NCBI RefSeq assembly: GCF_022605165.1
Contig: NC_063069.1
Span: 4,154,001-4,218,000, forward strand
Length of the DNA stretch: 64,000 nt
Source of the DNA: Purpureocillium takamizusanense
Lineage: Eukaryota > Ascomycota > Sordariomycetes > Hypocreales > Ophiocordycipitaceae
Direction: 5' to 3'
Below are positions 10,302 through 21,997 of the stretch, one piece after another. The notes below the pieces were generated by a model. It was given only the letters and a program-made list of their open reading frames with translations. It made no database searches and was not told the DNA's origin. Position numbers and translations under genes: made by a program. Positions within the stretch are counted from its first letter, which is position 1. Each line of letters opens with the position of its first letter.

Positions 10302-10919
10302 ATGGGTCGCGTTCGCACCAAGACCGTCAAGAAGTCCGCCAAGGTCATCATCGAGCGGTACTACCCCCGCCTGACCCTCGACTTCGAGACCAACAAGCGC
10401 ATCTGCGATGAGATCGCCATCATTGCCTCCAAGCGCCTGCGCAACAAGGTTAGCACGCAACGCCGAGACTTGCTCGAGCCCGGTCCGCGACAAACAGCAG
10501 CGGCCCAGCGAAAATCAAAACACGGAATTGCTGACTGAAATCTTCCTCTTTGCACAGATTGCTGGCTACACCACGCACTTGATGAAGCGTATCCAGCGCG
10601 GCCCGGTCCGTGGTATCTCCTTCAAGCTTCAGGAGGAGGAACGTGAGCGCAAGGACCAGTACGTCCCCGAGGTCTCCGCTCTGGACTTCACCCAGAACTC
10701 GGAGAATGGCCAGCTGGACGTCGACGGCGAGACCAAGGATCTGCTCAAGCACCTCGGCGTATGTGAAATCCCTCCCGGGAGTGATACGATCCAGGGCAGT
10801 TCTGCTAACACCCACGACTCTAGTTCGACTCTATCCCCGTCAACGTCGTTGCCGTCACCCAGACCCAGGTTCTCGAGCGTGGTCCCCGCCGGTTCGGCGA
10901 CCGTCGCCCCCGCGACTAA
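10302..10919 (+). CDS. rps17: 40S ribosomal protein eS17
   Basis: Three exons: 10302-10448, 10558-10758, 10824-10919; 147 aa. Structural protein of the cytosolic 40S subunit. Family hallmarks: [18 protein letters not shown] at the start, [20 protein letters not shown] before intron 1, and [19 protein letters not shown] and [20 protein letters not shown] after it. The C-terminus ends in an Arg-rich [10 protein letters not shown]. Intron 1 (109 bp) follows Lys49 at a phase-0 boundary. Length and motif order match other fungal eS17 proteins. A Tbf1-type AGCCCTAA lies upstream. Confidence 0.97.
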
Positions 10920-11320
10920 AAAGCGAATTCTTGTGGGTTGTTGGGTTAGCATTTTACAGGGTTTCTGCGACTTGGCGTCTCTGGACGGTAGTGAGTGCTT
11001 AGATCTCAAAGAAAGATCTTCCTTCCCCACAAGGTGTCGCCGATTCTCCAGATATCTCTGGAGATGACGCTTGATCGCCAAGATACTCGAGCCCAGCCGC
11101 TCAAGTGCATTGCCAATGCGAATGTCTCGTTTGATCGGACTTCACGGACAGAAGTCTTGACCCATTATTGGCCACAGTGGCCTGTCCATTTACTCCAGGG
11201 TATATGCAGCCTATCTCGCGCATGCCACATGCCTTTTTGAAAGCCAAACTCCGGATTATGCCCTTTCCAACGAACGCCAATTCCTACGCACCGTAGACAA
11301 GTACACGTAGCAGTAGATGA
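10920..11320. other. Convergent intergenic region, rps17 and rtr1
   Basis: 401 bp between two converging genes, so it should hold both 3' UTRs and polyadenylation signals. No other feature seen. Confidence 0.6.
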
Positions 11321-12136
11321 TCAAGACTGTGGCTTGGGTCGAAAGGGTAGCCGGCTGACGTAGCCCTCGACGCTGAGGTGGCTGTTCTTATCGCCCTGGA
11401 TGGCCGTGTCCCTTGGAGGTTTGGTCTCTCTCTCTTGGATGTCGACCTTGACCCTGTCGGAACCGGGCACGGGCATCTTTTCACCCCGTTCGAGGGCCAA
11501 CGCTGTTGCCTCGCGGACTGTGTTTACTGGATCTCTGGATCGAGGCGCTGGTGTCTCCTGCGTCTCGGCATCCTGGCTCCCGCCGCTCGACTTGGGCTCG
11601 TCGAGCAAGTCGATGCGGATCTTTTCGTTGCCAACTCTCTCCCAGGCCGCAGTCTCGCTCAGTTGCACCTGCACGTACATGGCGCGTTTGGTGCACTGCT
11701 CCGAGCACCACATCTCAATATTCTTGCGCTCGAGGATCGCGCCGCCGCGTATCGTCCACTTCCCCCCCGGACCGGTATCGCGGTGCGGCTTGGGACACAG
11801 CGTGTAGCCGCACAGTCCGTTCACGTTGCGCTCCTCGACGAGGTCCTTGTGATCCGACGGCTGGAAGAGACGGACCTGCTGCTTGTAGGCCTCGGCGTCT
11901 GCGGGCGCGGGGCTGGCGGCCGAATACTGAGGGGACCGGTCGCGAGGGTACTCGGAGAGCTCGATGATGCTGTCGAGGATCCGGGCCTCCAGATCCTTCC
12001 TGTGCTGGAGGAGCGTCGCATGGTGGATGGCTATCTTGCGGGCCTCCTCGGGCGAGGGCAGCGGCGCCGCGTTGCGCTTCTGGACGGTGCCCTTGATGGT
12101 TCTTTCGATGTTGTCGTCTATGTCGTCGAGATCCAT
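11321..12136 (-). CDS. rtr1: Rtr1/RPAP2-type RNA polymerase II CTD phosphatase
   Basis: Single exon, 271 aa. Rtr1/RPAP2 proteins act on the phosphorylated C-terminal domain of RNA polymerase II (Ser5-P) and help import and recycling of the enzyme. The Rtr1-type zinc module is visible as C109-x4-C114 (NGLCGYTLCPKP) and C144-x3-C148 (WCSEQCTKRAMYVQ). It is preceded by a helical region (EEARKIAIHHATLLQHRKDLEARILDSI) also typical of the family. The rest of the C-terminus is low-complexity and charged. The upstream frame is closed by a stop with no other ATG, so 12136 is the start. The promoter region is shared with bbc1. Confidence 0.92.
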   Translation of the reverse strand: MDLDDIDDNIERTIKGTVQKRNAAPLPSPEEARKIAIHHATLLQHRKDLEARILDSIIELSEYPRDRSPQYSAASPAPADAEAYKQQVRLFQPSDHKDLVEERNVNGLCGYTLCPKPHRDTGPGGKWTIRGGAILERKNIEMWCSEQCTKRAMYVQVQLSETAAWERVGNEKIRIDLLDEPKSSGGSQDAETQETPAPRSRDPVNTVREATALALERGEKMPVPGSDRVKVDIQERETKPPRDTAIQGDKNSHLSVEGYVSRLPFRPKPQS

Positions 12137-13957
12137 GGTGGCGTTGGAGAGGTTGCCGTTGCGTTTTTCGCGGCCTGGGGGGTGGCCTTTTGCTCCTAGC
12201 CTCGCATCTACAAGGGCTGTAACTATGATGCCAACCGATCCGCGAAGTCAGGCGTGCAGTGTAGGAGTTCTCGACGGCGAAAAATGTTTTCTCCGCGAGG
12301 TGTAAAACGGTTAAAGAAGAGTCGTGCCGTTGGGAGAGCTTTGGCAGAGACTGTTGACAAACGGCTTTGGGATGGAAACGCAACGAAGACCCCACTAAAA
12401 ATCGAAGCCCACACACCATCTATACCTCATTACCTCCCGTTAGCTTCAAGCTGCGGGTAGCGCAGCTCACGTCAGGGTCCAGTTGTGCGCGGCTTCGGGC
12501 AGGGCGGGCGGGGTTGCTTCACACACAGGCTCACACTCACCTACTAAGCCGTGGACGGCGTTCTGGCCGCCACCGCACTTCGTCGGCCATTGGCGGGCGG
12601 CGACGTCGGCACGAGCTCCAACTTAAGCCACTGACTGACCTGGCGTCCCGGCAGCTCCGACCACTTACCTCATGGACGGGACGGAATGCCATGGGCATCC
12701 ATCTGATGAATGAAGGATGGCAACACGAGCAGCCACTGCGGCAGTCGCCCCGGTTGCGCGTCAGGTGCTGAAGGAGAGGGGGAGGGAGGGGGCGAGCTGT
12801 TCCATCCGTTCAATGATGAGGTGGGCTGTTGCTGGGGCGGGCATTGCATCACCTAGCGGCGGCGCAAGTTGGAGTCGATGGGGTCGTCTCGCCACGTCTC
12901 AGAAGGATGTTGTGTGTGTGTGTACGAAGACAAGACGCGGCAGCCATTGTCTCGACACGAACACGATAGATTTGCGAATTCGCTTTGCCGCCGTATCGTG
13001 ACATCGCCATCGAGCGCAGCGCCCGTTGGCCTCGCATCCAGCTCATCCGTCATCGACGGCACCGCAACGCACAGCACAGTTAGGTTCGTAGTTAACACAG
13101 GGACGAGCTGGGCAGATTCACGGCGTCCTCCTCCTCTACTGGCGTGCCCAGTTGCGTCAGTCGACGGACGTCTCGTCCCATCGTCATTCAATTGTCCTCC
13201 CACCCGCCGCCCGACCGCTGACGTCGTTTGCCTCCCCCCTCCGGCGACCGACCCCCCCTTCCCCCCGCCACAGGCTCTCTCCACTACCTTACCTACCTAG
13301 TAGGTACGCTGCTCGCTCGCTGGCCGGCTGCTGCAGCCAACTGGAACCCAGCCCAACACTCCCCCCCGACTGGCCTGGAACCCACCCGACACCACGACGC
13401 CTCCTCGACCTCTCCTGCTCCAAGCTCCGTCGATGCCACGACGCTACGCCTCACTGCCCGCACCTGCGCCGCGTCTGCTCCTCTTGCATCCATCCATCCC
13501 ACCTACCGCAGCGCCGTTCGCCAGACTGCGCGCCTGCATTTCCCTCGAACGCATGCTGTAATTCATCGTCGCCGCCTTCAACCCCTTCCTCCGCGTGTCC
13601 AAAGGTACCAGCTATTTTGCCCCCGTTGGACTGCAGGCCTGCATCAGACCCGCGCCGCCCGACCCCCCCGTCCCCGCTTCCCCCAGGCTGACGAAGCCCT
13701 CCTCTTTCAGAGCTCCAGAGGGTCCTTTCCCCTTGGGCAGCCTTCCAAGCAAGCAGGCCTGCCCCTCCGCCTCCTCGCTTCTGCACGTCGACCCACCCGC
13801 GTAATACCGAATCGACCTGCCTTTCCGCCTCCCCCCTTCTGCGACGGACGGGAAGCGAAAACGTCTCACGCATCTCGCCGCGACAGACGTGCTACAGGGC
13901 TGTCCGTCTGGCCGTGTCGCAGCATCACAACACAGCGAAACGAAGCCACCGCCCGTC
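12137..13957. promoter_or_regulatory. Divergent rtr1/bbc1 intergenic region with long C-rich bbc1 leader
   Basis: 1.8 kb. From about 13200 to 13957 the plus strand is strongly pyrimidine-rich with many CCC and CTC runs, which suggests a long 5' leader or core promoter for bbc1. No coding region is supported; open frames here have no family resemblance. Confidence 0.55.
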
Positions 13958-16900
13958 ATGGCCGTGCCCTTCCGGGTCAAGGCCGTCTACGAGTACTCGT
14001 CGCCGCACGAGGACGACCTCAACTTCCCCCTCGGCCAGGTCATCACCGTTACCGAGGAGGAGGACGACGACTGGTACGCCGGCGAGTACGTCGATGACCA
14101 TGGTGTCAAGAAAGAGGGCATTTTCCCACGGAACTTTGTCGAGAAGTTCGAACCTACCGCTCCACCGCGACCCGCCCGTACGCGGACCAAGAAGGATGTC
14201 GAAGCTGCTCAGGCTCCGGCCGTTGAAGCGGTAGCCCACGCGCCGGCACACGAGGAACCGGCTATCCCTAAGCACGAAGAGCCGGAGATCGAAGATGCCG
14301 ACGAACCCGTGCACAAGGCCGCACCTGTTGAGCGTTCGACAGTGGCCCCCGCAGCGGCACCGGTCAAGGCCCCTGAGCCGGCGCCGACTCCCTCGCCCCC
14401 TTCCGCCGCCAGCAAAGCCACGGAGCAACCGACTCCTGCCGCCACGGCGGCGGCATCCGCGCCGAAGCCGAAGGCTGCTGCCCCGCCGCCCGCCGCGGAG
14501 AAGCCCGCGAGCAACTCGTTCAAGGACCGCATCGCGGCGTTCAACAAACCGGCCGCCCCGCCCATAGCCCCTTTCAAGCCGGGGTCTCTGAGCGGGGGTG
14601 GAGGCTTCATCAAGAAGCCCTTCGTTGCCCCTCCCCCTAGCCGGAACGCGTACGTTCCACCACCGAGGGAACCTCCCGCGACGACCCAATACAAGCGAGA
14701 GGAAGACCCCGAGATTAAGGAGAGGGAGGCGGAGACCTTGGAACAGGCGGAGAAGGCGGGCCTTGTTCCCTCGGAACAGCATGAAGCCTTCGAGGAAGAA
14801 GACCAGCCAAAGCCCACCAGCTTGAAGGAGCGCATTGCCCTTTTGCAAAAGCAGCAGATGGAACAGGCTCAGCGACACGCCGACGCTGCCGCCAAGAAAG
14901 AGAAGCCGAAGAAGCCGCCGCCGCCCAAGAAGCGCGTCGAACCTGCCACGCAGGCAGAAGCGCCAGCGGATACAGCAGAGGTTCTCACTTCACCCACACT
15001 GGAACGCGCAGAGACTCTCGAGTCTGCTCCGAGGACGTCTACGGACGACCCGCAGTCTCCGCGTGTCGCTCCGCCACGACGCAAGCCCTCCAAGGGGCCC
15101 GCCGTTGAGTCTGTGCACGACGGCAACGAGGCCGATATGTCTGGTGCAGGTGATACCACCGAGGGCCAAGACGATACAACTGAGCGCGAAGATAGCGATG
15201 GCGTGCAAAGACGCATGTCCCGTGTGCCAACCGCTACAGCCACGACGACCGCCGCCGCAGAAGAGGGAGAGGTAGTCGAAGGAGAAGAAGCTGAGGAAGA
15301 AGGGGAAGAGGAGGAAGACGTCGATCCCGAGGTCCGGCGCAAAGAGGAGCTGCGCGCTCGAATGGCCAAGATGAGCGGTGGTATGGGCTTCCATGGCATG
15401 TTTGGAGCCCCCATGCCGGGCATGGCTCCTCCACCAAAGAAGAAGGCGCCCAAGGCTGAGCCAGGGCCCGAAGCCGAAGGGGGAGAAGAAACGAGTCATG
15501 TTTCCCGTGCTGCTCCCCCGATCCCCACGCCCATGGCCATGGCGCTCCCGGGCATGGGACCCCGAGCCTCTGGCGAACACAAGCGTCCCGTCGACGAGGA
15601 CGAGCCCGCGCCAGCTGCCCGAGCTGTCCCACCACCGGTTCCACCGCGTGCTGCGGACGAAGCAGATTCAGAAGAGGACGAGGAAGAGGCGACTACACCG
15701 GCGCCTGTCTCCGAGCCGAAAGGTGAGTGTCCCTGACGGCAAACCAAGGAGCTTGATATTAACCGATGCATAGCTCCTCGGCGAGACGCGAGCGGGCCGC
15801 CACCGATCCCTGGTGGTCGCCCTGCACCACCTCCAGTGCCGACAGAGGGTATGTTGAGTCGTGGGGTTTGTCCTCGTCAAAGAACACAAGGCTCACATGC
15901 TTTAACAGCTCGACCGCCGCCGCCACCTCCCCCCGCCGATGCGCCGCCCACAGAGGGTTCCGAGTCTGACGATGAACTCTCTGGCGCCAACCGCGAGAGG
16001 GAAACTCCCATAAGCTCCGCGCGGTCGCCACCGTTACCACCTCAGCGAGTGCAGTCGCCGCCATTGTCTCCTCGTCCCGAGGAGTTCTCGCCCACATCGC
16101 CACCAACCTCGGCGAGTAAGCGCAATAGCCGGCCGCCGCCGCCGATCCCCGGGGCCGCTCCTGTGCCTCCGCCGTCGCAAAGCCGCCCGCCCCCTCCGCC
16201 CCCGCCCGGGGGTTTGAGCCGACAATCCACCCTGGACGCCCATGCTCCGCCGCCGGTTCCTTCCCGCCCTCCTCAAGCTGGCGAGGAAGAGGACGAGGAG
16301 AATACCGAGTACGAGGGCGATTATGACACCGACATTGCCTCCTCAGTCCCCCACAAGGACGCCCTGAAAGCTCATGCGCGTGACTCCAGCCAGGAGGACA
16401 ACACACTGCAGTCTCCCATCGCAGATGCGCCGCCGGTCCTGCCTCCTCCGATCCCGACGGCGTCAGCTCCGAGAGCCGTTCCCCCTCCAGTGCCTTCGCA
16501 CCCTGCGCCTGAAAGCAGCAAGCGGCGATCCGTAGATATGCCACGGGCGGCTCCTCCACCACCGCCACCGCCGAAGGAGGCTGCCCCAGCCCAGAGCGAT
16601 GAGTACGACCCGTACAATTACGCGGCCCCGGCTTCGAGTTACAGTCACAAGACACCAATGATCGAGGAGGAAGACGCCTACTTCGCTGGGGTGGCACCTG
16701 GCGTGCCTGCCCCAGACCGGAGGGCGCCTCCTGCTGCTCCCGGCAGCCGCGGCCAAGCCAGGCAATCGTTGGACGTGCAAAGAACAAGCACTGGCGGCCG
16801 GAGATCCATGGACATGCATCGGCCTTCTATGGAGTCTGGCTTCATTGCCAATGACATTGACCTGGCCGTGCAAAGTGGATGGTGGAAACAAGCCAACCAG

Positions 16901-17611
16901 GTACCGCCGGTGCTGCAGGGACGTCGCGATATTCACTTTGAGAGCGAAGAGACGACGACGACAAATCAGGGTTCCAAGACGGTGACTACGCGGGAGATCT
17001 TTGTTCTCTTCCAAGACTACTCCCAAACGATCATCACGATACGATACGACCCGTCGGACCCGTCTGACGTGGAGCTCGAGCAACGGCACGAGCCGCCGCC
17101 GCGCACGTTGCGGCAAGATCAGATGGAGGAATTTCACGACCGGTTCGGGCGACAGATTTCAGACGCCGCCTCTGCGAAGAAGGATACGGTCGTCGCCGAC
17201 GGGACTCCTCAAGGGCTCGTACTGGAGCTCCTCCGACCGCTCCGGGATGCGCTGTGGCCAGTGGGCTCACGGTCTTACGGCGCGCTGGTGTACGCCAACA
17301 TGGGCAATGCGTCGACGCAGCAGCACGACGTGATCCGGCCGGGCGACATCATCTCGATCCGCAACGCAAAGTTCCAGGGGAAGCACGGACCCATGCACGC
17401 CAAGTACACGGCCGAGGTGGGCAAGCCCGATCATGTTGGTGTGGTGGCAGAATGGGACGGGACCAAGAAGAAAGTACGGGCGTGGGAACAGGGGCGAGAG
17501 AGCAAGAAGGTGAAGCTGGAGAGCTTCAAACTGGATGACTTGCGAAGCGGCGAGGTCAAGATCTGGCGGGTGGTACCGCGGAGCTGGATCGGGTGGAATA
17601 GCCAGCCTTAG
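13958..17611 (+). CDS. bbc1: Bbc1/Mti1-like SH3 protein of cortical actin patches
   Basis: Three exons: 13958-15722, 15774-15848, 15909-17611; 1180 aa. Bbc1 (yeast) binds type I myosin tails and Las17/WASP and restrains actin assembly at endocytic sites. The N-terminal SH3 domain (about 1-66) has the ALYDY-like AVYEYSSPHEDDLNF, a DDDWYAGE motif and GIFPRNFVE. A long Pro/Ala/Glu-rich disordered middle follows, with many PPPP ligand motifs and helical Glu-rich segments (about 240-600). The conserved C-terminal domain (about 940-1180, from DIDLAVQSGWWKQ to KIWRVVPRSWIGW) is characteristic of fungal Bbc1 proteins. Introns of 51 and 60 bp fall in the proline-rich part. The first in-frame ATG of the frame is at 13958. 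Confidence 0.92.
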
Positions 17612-18082
17612 TGGAGCCTCGTGGCCAGCGGCATGGCATTGAGGAGCGGCAGAGTAGTCGGATGGGCGGACATGTGAGCATACTGACCAGGCGGGTTGCA
17701 AGAGGGGCTGATTGAGAGTCGTTTGTACGCAGTCGGTGGCCGTTCAGAGACCTTGGTGCTCTCGTAGCATTGGTAGTGCATTTACTATGAGCCGTTGCAG
17801 ACTTGCGTGTGCTGCCCCTAGCACTGTACTGCTGCCGATGAGGATGACAGAGGCGGCTTGCCGGGTCAGTGGGGTGACTGGCTCACCTGGAGTTTGGGCA
17901 TCAAGAAAATGTGACTGCGTAGAAAATGGTTCTCGTTTCGTCCTCCTACAGTAGCGTCATGGCACGATGTCCCGCGGTATGCCGCGATGCGCCGGCCGCT
18001 CATCCGCAAGACGGTCCAAGGAGCTGCTCCGGACGGGGCTTGGGGCCGATCAGGATGCCGGCGCTGATTGGCACTGGTGGCT

Positions 18083-18127
18083 GAGAGGAGAGAGAGAGAG
18101 AAGTGTGTGTGTGTGTGTGTGTGTGTG
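18083..18127. repeat. Compound (AG)n-(GT)n microsatellite
   Basis: An AG-rich run at about 18083-18102 is followed directly by a GT run of about 12 units at 18103-18127. Alternating GT can adopt Z-DNA; the effect here is unknown. Confidence 0.9.
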
Positions 18128-20044
18128 AATTTGAGAAGAAGGAGGTGGAGGAGGAGGAGGGCTGGAGGAGGGCACTGGGACCGTGTTGGCTCGCTAATGT
18201 TCACGAGCAGACGGGGAGGGGCGGCGGCTCTCCCGTCCCCGGCTCGATGGTGAGTGGCAGCGGAACTGGGGGGTCGGGCATATGTAATCGTCTTCTGTTG
18301 GGTAGCGTAGCGTACTACTTAGCGGAGTTGCGTCGAGTTGAGTTGGTGCGAGGTGAGCGAGGAGATGTGTGTGTGTGGGCGAGGGAGGGTGGGTGAGTTG
18401 GAGGGAGAGCTTCTTGGGATGGGATGTGGGATGATGCGTGGGAGGGCGTTGCGTGATGGTGTCGTGCCGATGTAGGAGGCGGGATCAACGAGGAGGAAGG
18501 AGGAGAACAAGAATGACGACGATGGCGATGATAGTGATGCTAATTGCAGATGAGGAGATGATGAAGAAACAAGTTATGGATAGGTCGCTTATAAGAGGCA
18601 TTAGCAGGCCTCAAGAGTGGTGCAGTTGGGTACCTGGTATTAGGTATGCGGTACGAAGGTAGGTAGTTGGATGTGCCTCCAACAGAGCATTGATGATGAG
18701 AGGTTGGTGCAAAGTACAGGTAGTTGGCATTAGCATTTCCCCGTACATGGAAGGACACGAAGCAACGGGGCATTATGAGGTATGTATGTTTGCAGTGCTT
18801 ATCAAAGATACTGTAAGTACATGTTGGAGAACAATGTACATTGAATGTCCTTTCATCCGCTCGTCCGTACGTATGGCGAGGTGGTCCCGTACCTCGGTCT
18901 AGAAACAGCAGTTGTAACCGTCGATGGTGAAATCGTCTGTCAAACGTTCCTAAGTAGGCGGCGTGCGCAGACCACCCACACCACCCACCCACCGGCACCA
19001 TCACCTCCAGTCGTCAACGCGCAAGCCAACATGAGCAGTTGCTTGCAGCTTCGCCAATCTACTACGTACTACAGAGCCCGTCATATGTAAAACCCGCACG
19101 GCAAACTGGGGCGGGGATATCATGGGAAGGTAGGTAAAGGTATATCCCCCCCTTTCTTCTGAGGTTTTTTTTTTCTTTCCCTGTCTCGTCAATTTTCTGG
19201 TTGCTCTGGGCACACAATCCAGTAGTACATGCCTTTTGGATATACGAAGTAAGCACTGTACCATGATACCTATATACGTACGTACATGTGCGGCAGTGTG
19301 CGCTTGGGGGATGCGTGTGTGCCTGTGTAAGTGTGCGAGTGCGCGCGGTTGCAGAAAAGTATAGCGTCAGTCGCAGAGCAACACGGCACGGGGGCACGAC
19401 AGGGGCACACGAGGTTTCCACGCATGTGTGTGCATGATTACAGGGCATTCATTATAGGCCATGTTCGCCTGATCAGCGGAAATGCTTTCCCCCTCTGGGG
19501 CGGAGGGCAAGGCAGGACACGGGACTGAGCTGGCAAGAGGGCGGTGGGTGGGGGCGTGATGGGGAGTTGAAGGGCAAAGCGCAAATCCCGAGGACCTGGA
19601 TGGGAGCAGCCAGACGAGGCGAGCAGCAGGAGAGATTGTTGGAGAGCCCCAGCATCGGAGCAACAGGAGGTCGACGGCGGGGAGGAAGGGGGAGGGCCCC
19701 GCGGCGAGCCGGAGCACAGAGGCCGCGCGAATGAGCGACTGACACGCCGTGGCCCCCGGTCAGTCGGTCGGTCGGTCGGTCGTCGGGCATCAGATGGATG
19801 GATGGATGAATATGTCTACGAAGTGCTAGTCTGGTTACAGTACGGCCTTCGAAAGAGCTTCGATTCGCAGGGAGGAGGGGAAGCAAGCTCACGGAGATGG
19901 TTTCCCCCGGCCTGAGCAGAGCAGCCTCATTCATTTATTCATTATAACAGCCTACCCATAGAGTATACTCGTATGAATAATTGCCGAGTAATTTTCCCCT
20001 AAGGCCGTGAGAGGGACCATCTGGTAGTAGGTCAGTCAGTGCAG

Positions 20045-20076
<32 letters not shown>
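20045..20076. repeat. (CCTG)8 microsatellite
   Basis: Eight uninterrupted CCTG units in the gene-poor region. Confidence 0.9.
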
Positions 20077-20298
20077 GCTCTGGGCGAGTTGACGGGGTCA
20101 CGGCGACATGGTCCGTCCGATAGGATGCCAGTCGCGTCTTCCTCTGTCTGTGTCGCTCCGCCGGATGAGGCGTACGATGAGGAGAGCCGAGAGTGTCTCT
20201 CTCCGGGGTCGTCGGATGAACAAGAGCCCCAAGACAAGAAAGACATACTTATGTAGGAGACTACTCCACTAACCTTATTAGTTGGCTGCCGTGACGGT

Positions 20299-20318
20299 CT
20301 GGCTGGCTGGCTGGCTGG
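20299..20318. repeat. (CTGG)5 microsatellite
   Basis: Five CTGG units, followed by a GCGCGCGC run. They lie about 220 bp from the (CCTG)8 tract. Confidence 0.85.
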
Positions 20319-21923
20319 CGCGCGCGCTCGCCAACTCGCTCCGCGTCGAGATGCCGACGCCATGGCCGAACCCGTGACGTCGTCCGTCGGCCGTCGCTGT
20401 CTTAACCGCGCCCCGGAGCGGAGCAGTAGACATCAGCAAGGAAGTGACACGTGCGCAGACACTGCCCATGCATGTTGACATGCTGCCTGTTTCTAGGCAC
20501 TTGGCGCCAGACCGAGGAGGGGAAGCGGGCGGGCGATATGTTGCATAGCCATTCCCTTTCTCGTGAAGCCCCGTCTATGGCGCTTGGCCGTCAGGCTTTC
20601 CTCCATGGCTGCCGTCGTCGTCATGCATCGCATCGTGTCGCATCTTTGGGGTGCGCATGTGCGCGAGGCGCAGTGCGACGACGACGACTGATCGCCATAA
20701 GGGTGGATGATCATGGCTACCATGACTGACCCCAGCCAGACCGGTGGATCAACACGCTCAGCTGCAGATGCAGTACTTTACCTTGACGTACTGTACTTCG
20801 TACCTTGGTACAGTCACCAACTTGGTTAAGCACTGGCTCTCGTGTTGTAGATTCATGCAGCAAGGGCACCAACAACAAGACACCAGCAGGAAAATCGTCA
20901 GCCAGCCAGCTAGTATGTATGTACGCGGCGGACGGCGCGTGTGTCGATCCGATTTGCGCGCCGGGGCGGCGGCGTTGGGCATCAACAACGCGATGATGGA
21001 AAAGAGAAGGGCTTCCTCCCCTCCCATCGTCCCGTCTTCACTGGCGGGGGTAAGTACCAAACAAGTTAGTTACGGAACCAAAGCGCGAGGGCGCGCGCCT
21101 CATCCGAATTGCAGAGGCATGATGGTCAGCGCGCACATGTCCCCCGCAACGCCCCTTGTTCCAGGGTTGTCTTACACTGGACGTAGGGTTAGGGCGCACC
21201 TGTGCTCTGTCCCATGCTCTTCTCTGTTACTGCCCGTGCGCTCGCGACGTCATGTCACCCCTCAAGGACGCAAGAAAAGGCCACCGAGAATCGTACAGGT
21301 GAGTTACTAGCGTCGGGAGCGAGACGGTGCCACCGGGCTGCGTGTTTGTCTTGGACCCGAACCCTTGTGACGATGCTGGGCGTCGACGCCTGAACTGCTG
21401 AGAGGTGCCCTGGAGGAGGCAATGATCGATCCGTTGGAGGGACGGGATGGATGAACGGTGGCGCCACTGGGCGTCGGAACCGCCGCCACTGCTGGGAGGC
21501 CCTGGCTGGAGACGGAACGGGCCTCCAGGGCAGGCAGTTCCATCAGCCAGCCCGAGCAGGCACCCCCCAACGCCCCTGCTGATGTGGCTCCAGGGGATGG
21601 AAGGACTCCAGCTCACCTTCAGGCGCCCCAAGCTCGGGAGAGGCCTGCATGAGCACCTAGCTCTCCAGCTCCCCCGCCCGCCGCCCCTTCTTCAGGCTCG
21701 GCCCGTCTGCATCCAACCGGGCAAGCATCCATCACTGTTCCAGCCGCCGCCGCCATCGTCGTCGTCGTCGATCCAGGCCTGGGCAAGAGCCACCCACCTG
21801 CCCAAGTTCTGACCGATATACCGCTTCGGGACTCTTCATCCGCCCGGAGAAAAGCGAGCGACGCACAGCCATCCGTCGACCATTTGACCGGGTTTGCCTC
21901 CTTTGGCACAGCGCGCGCAATAC

Positions 21924-21924
<1 letters not shown>

Positions 21925-21996
<72 letters not shown>
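21925..21996. repeat. (CAGA)18 tetranucleotide microsatellite
   Basis: Eighteen perfect CAGA units over 72 bp, the longest perfect simple repeat in the window. It is non-coding. Likely to vary in length between strains. Confidence 0.95.

Positions 21997-21997
<1 letters not shown>

Noticed and set aside
13925..14878. 317-codon minus-strand frame
   Set aside because: Antisense to the SH3 and Pro/Ala-rich exon of bbc1; strongly Arg/Gly/Leu-biased as expected for a shadow.
15759..16787. 342-codon open frame on the minus strand across bbc1
   Set aside because: Antisense shadow of the proline-rich part of Bbc1; crosses both bbc1 introns without respect to them.
20744..21310. 188-codon plus-strand frame in the gene-poor region
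   Set aside because: No recognisable motif, low-complexity neighbours and no splice-supported extension; likely chance in GC-rich DNA.
21925..21996. CRISPR-like regular repeat
   Set aside because: It is a simple tetranucleotide run with no spacers.
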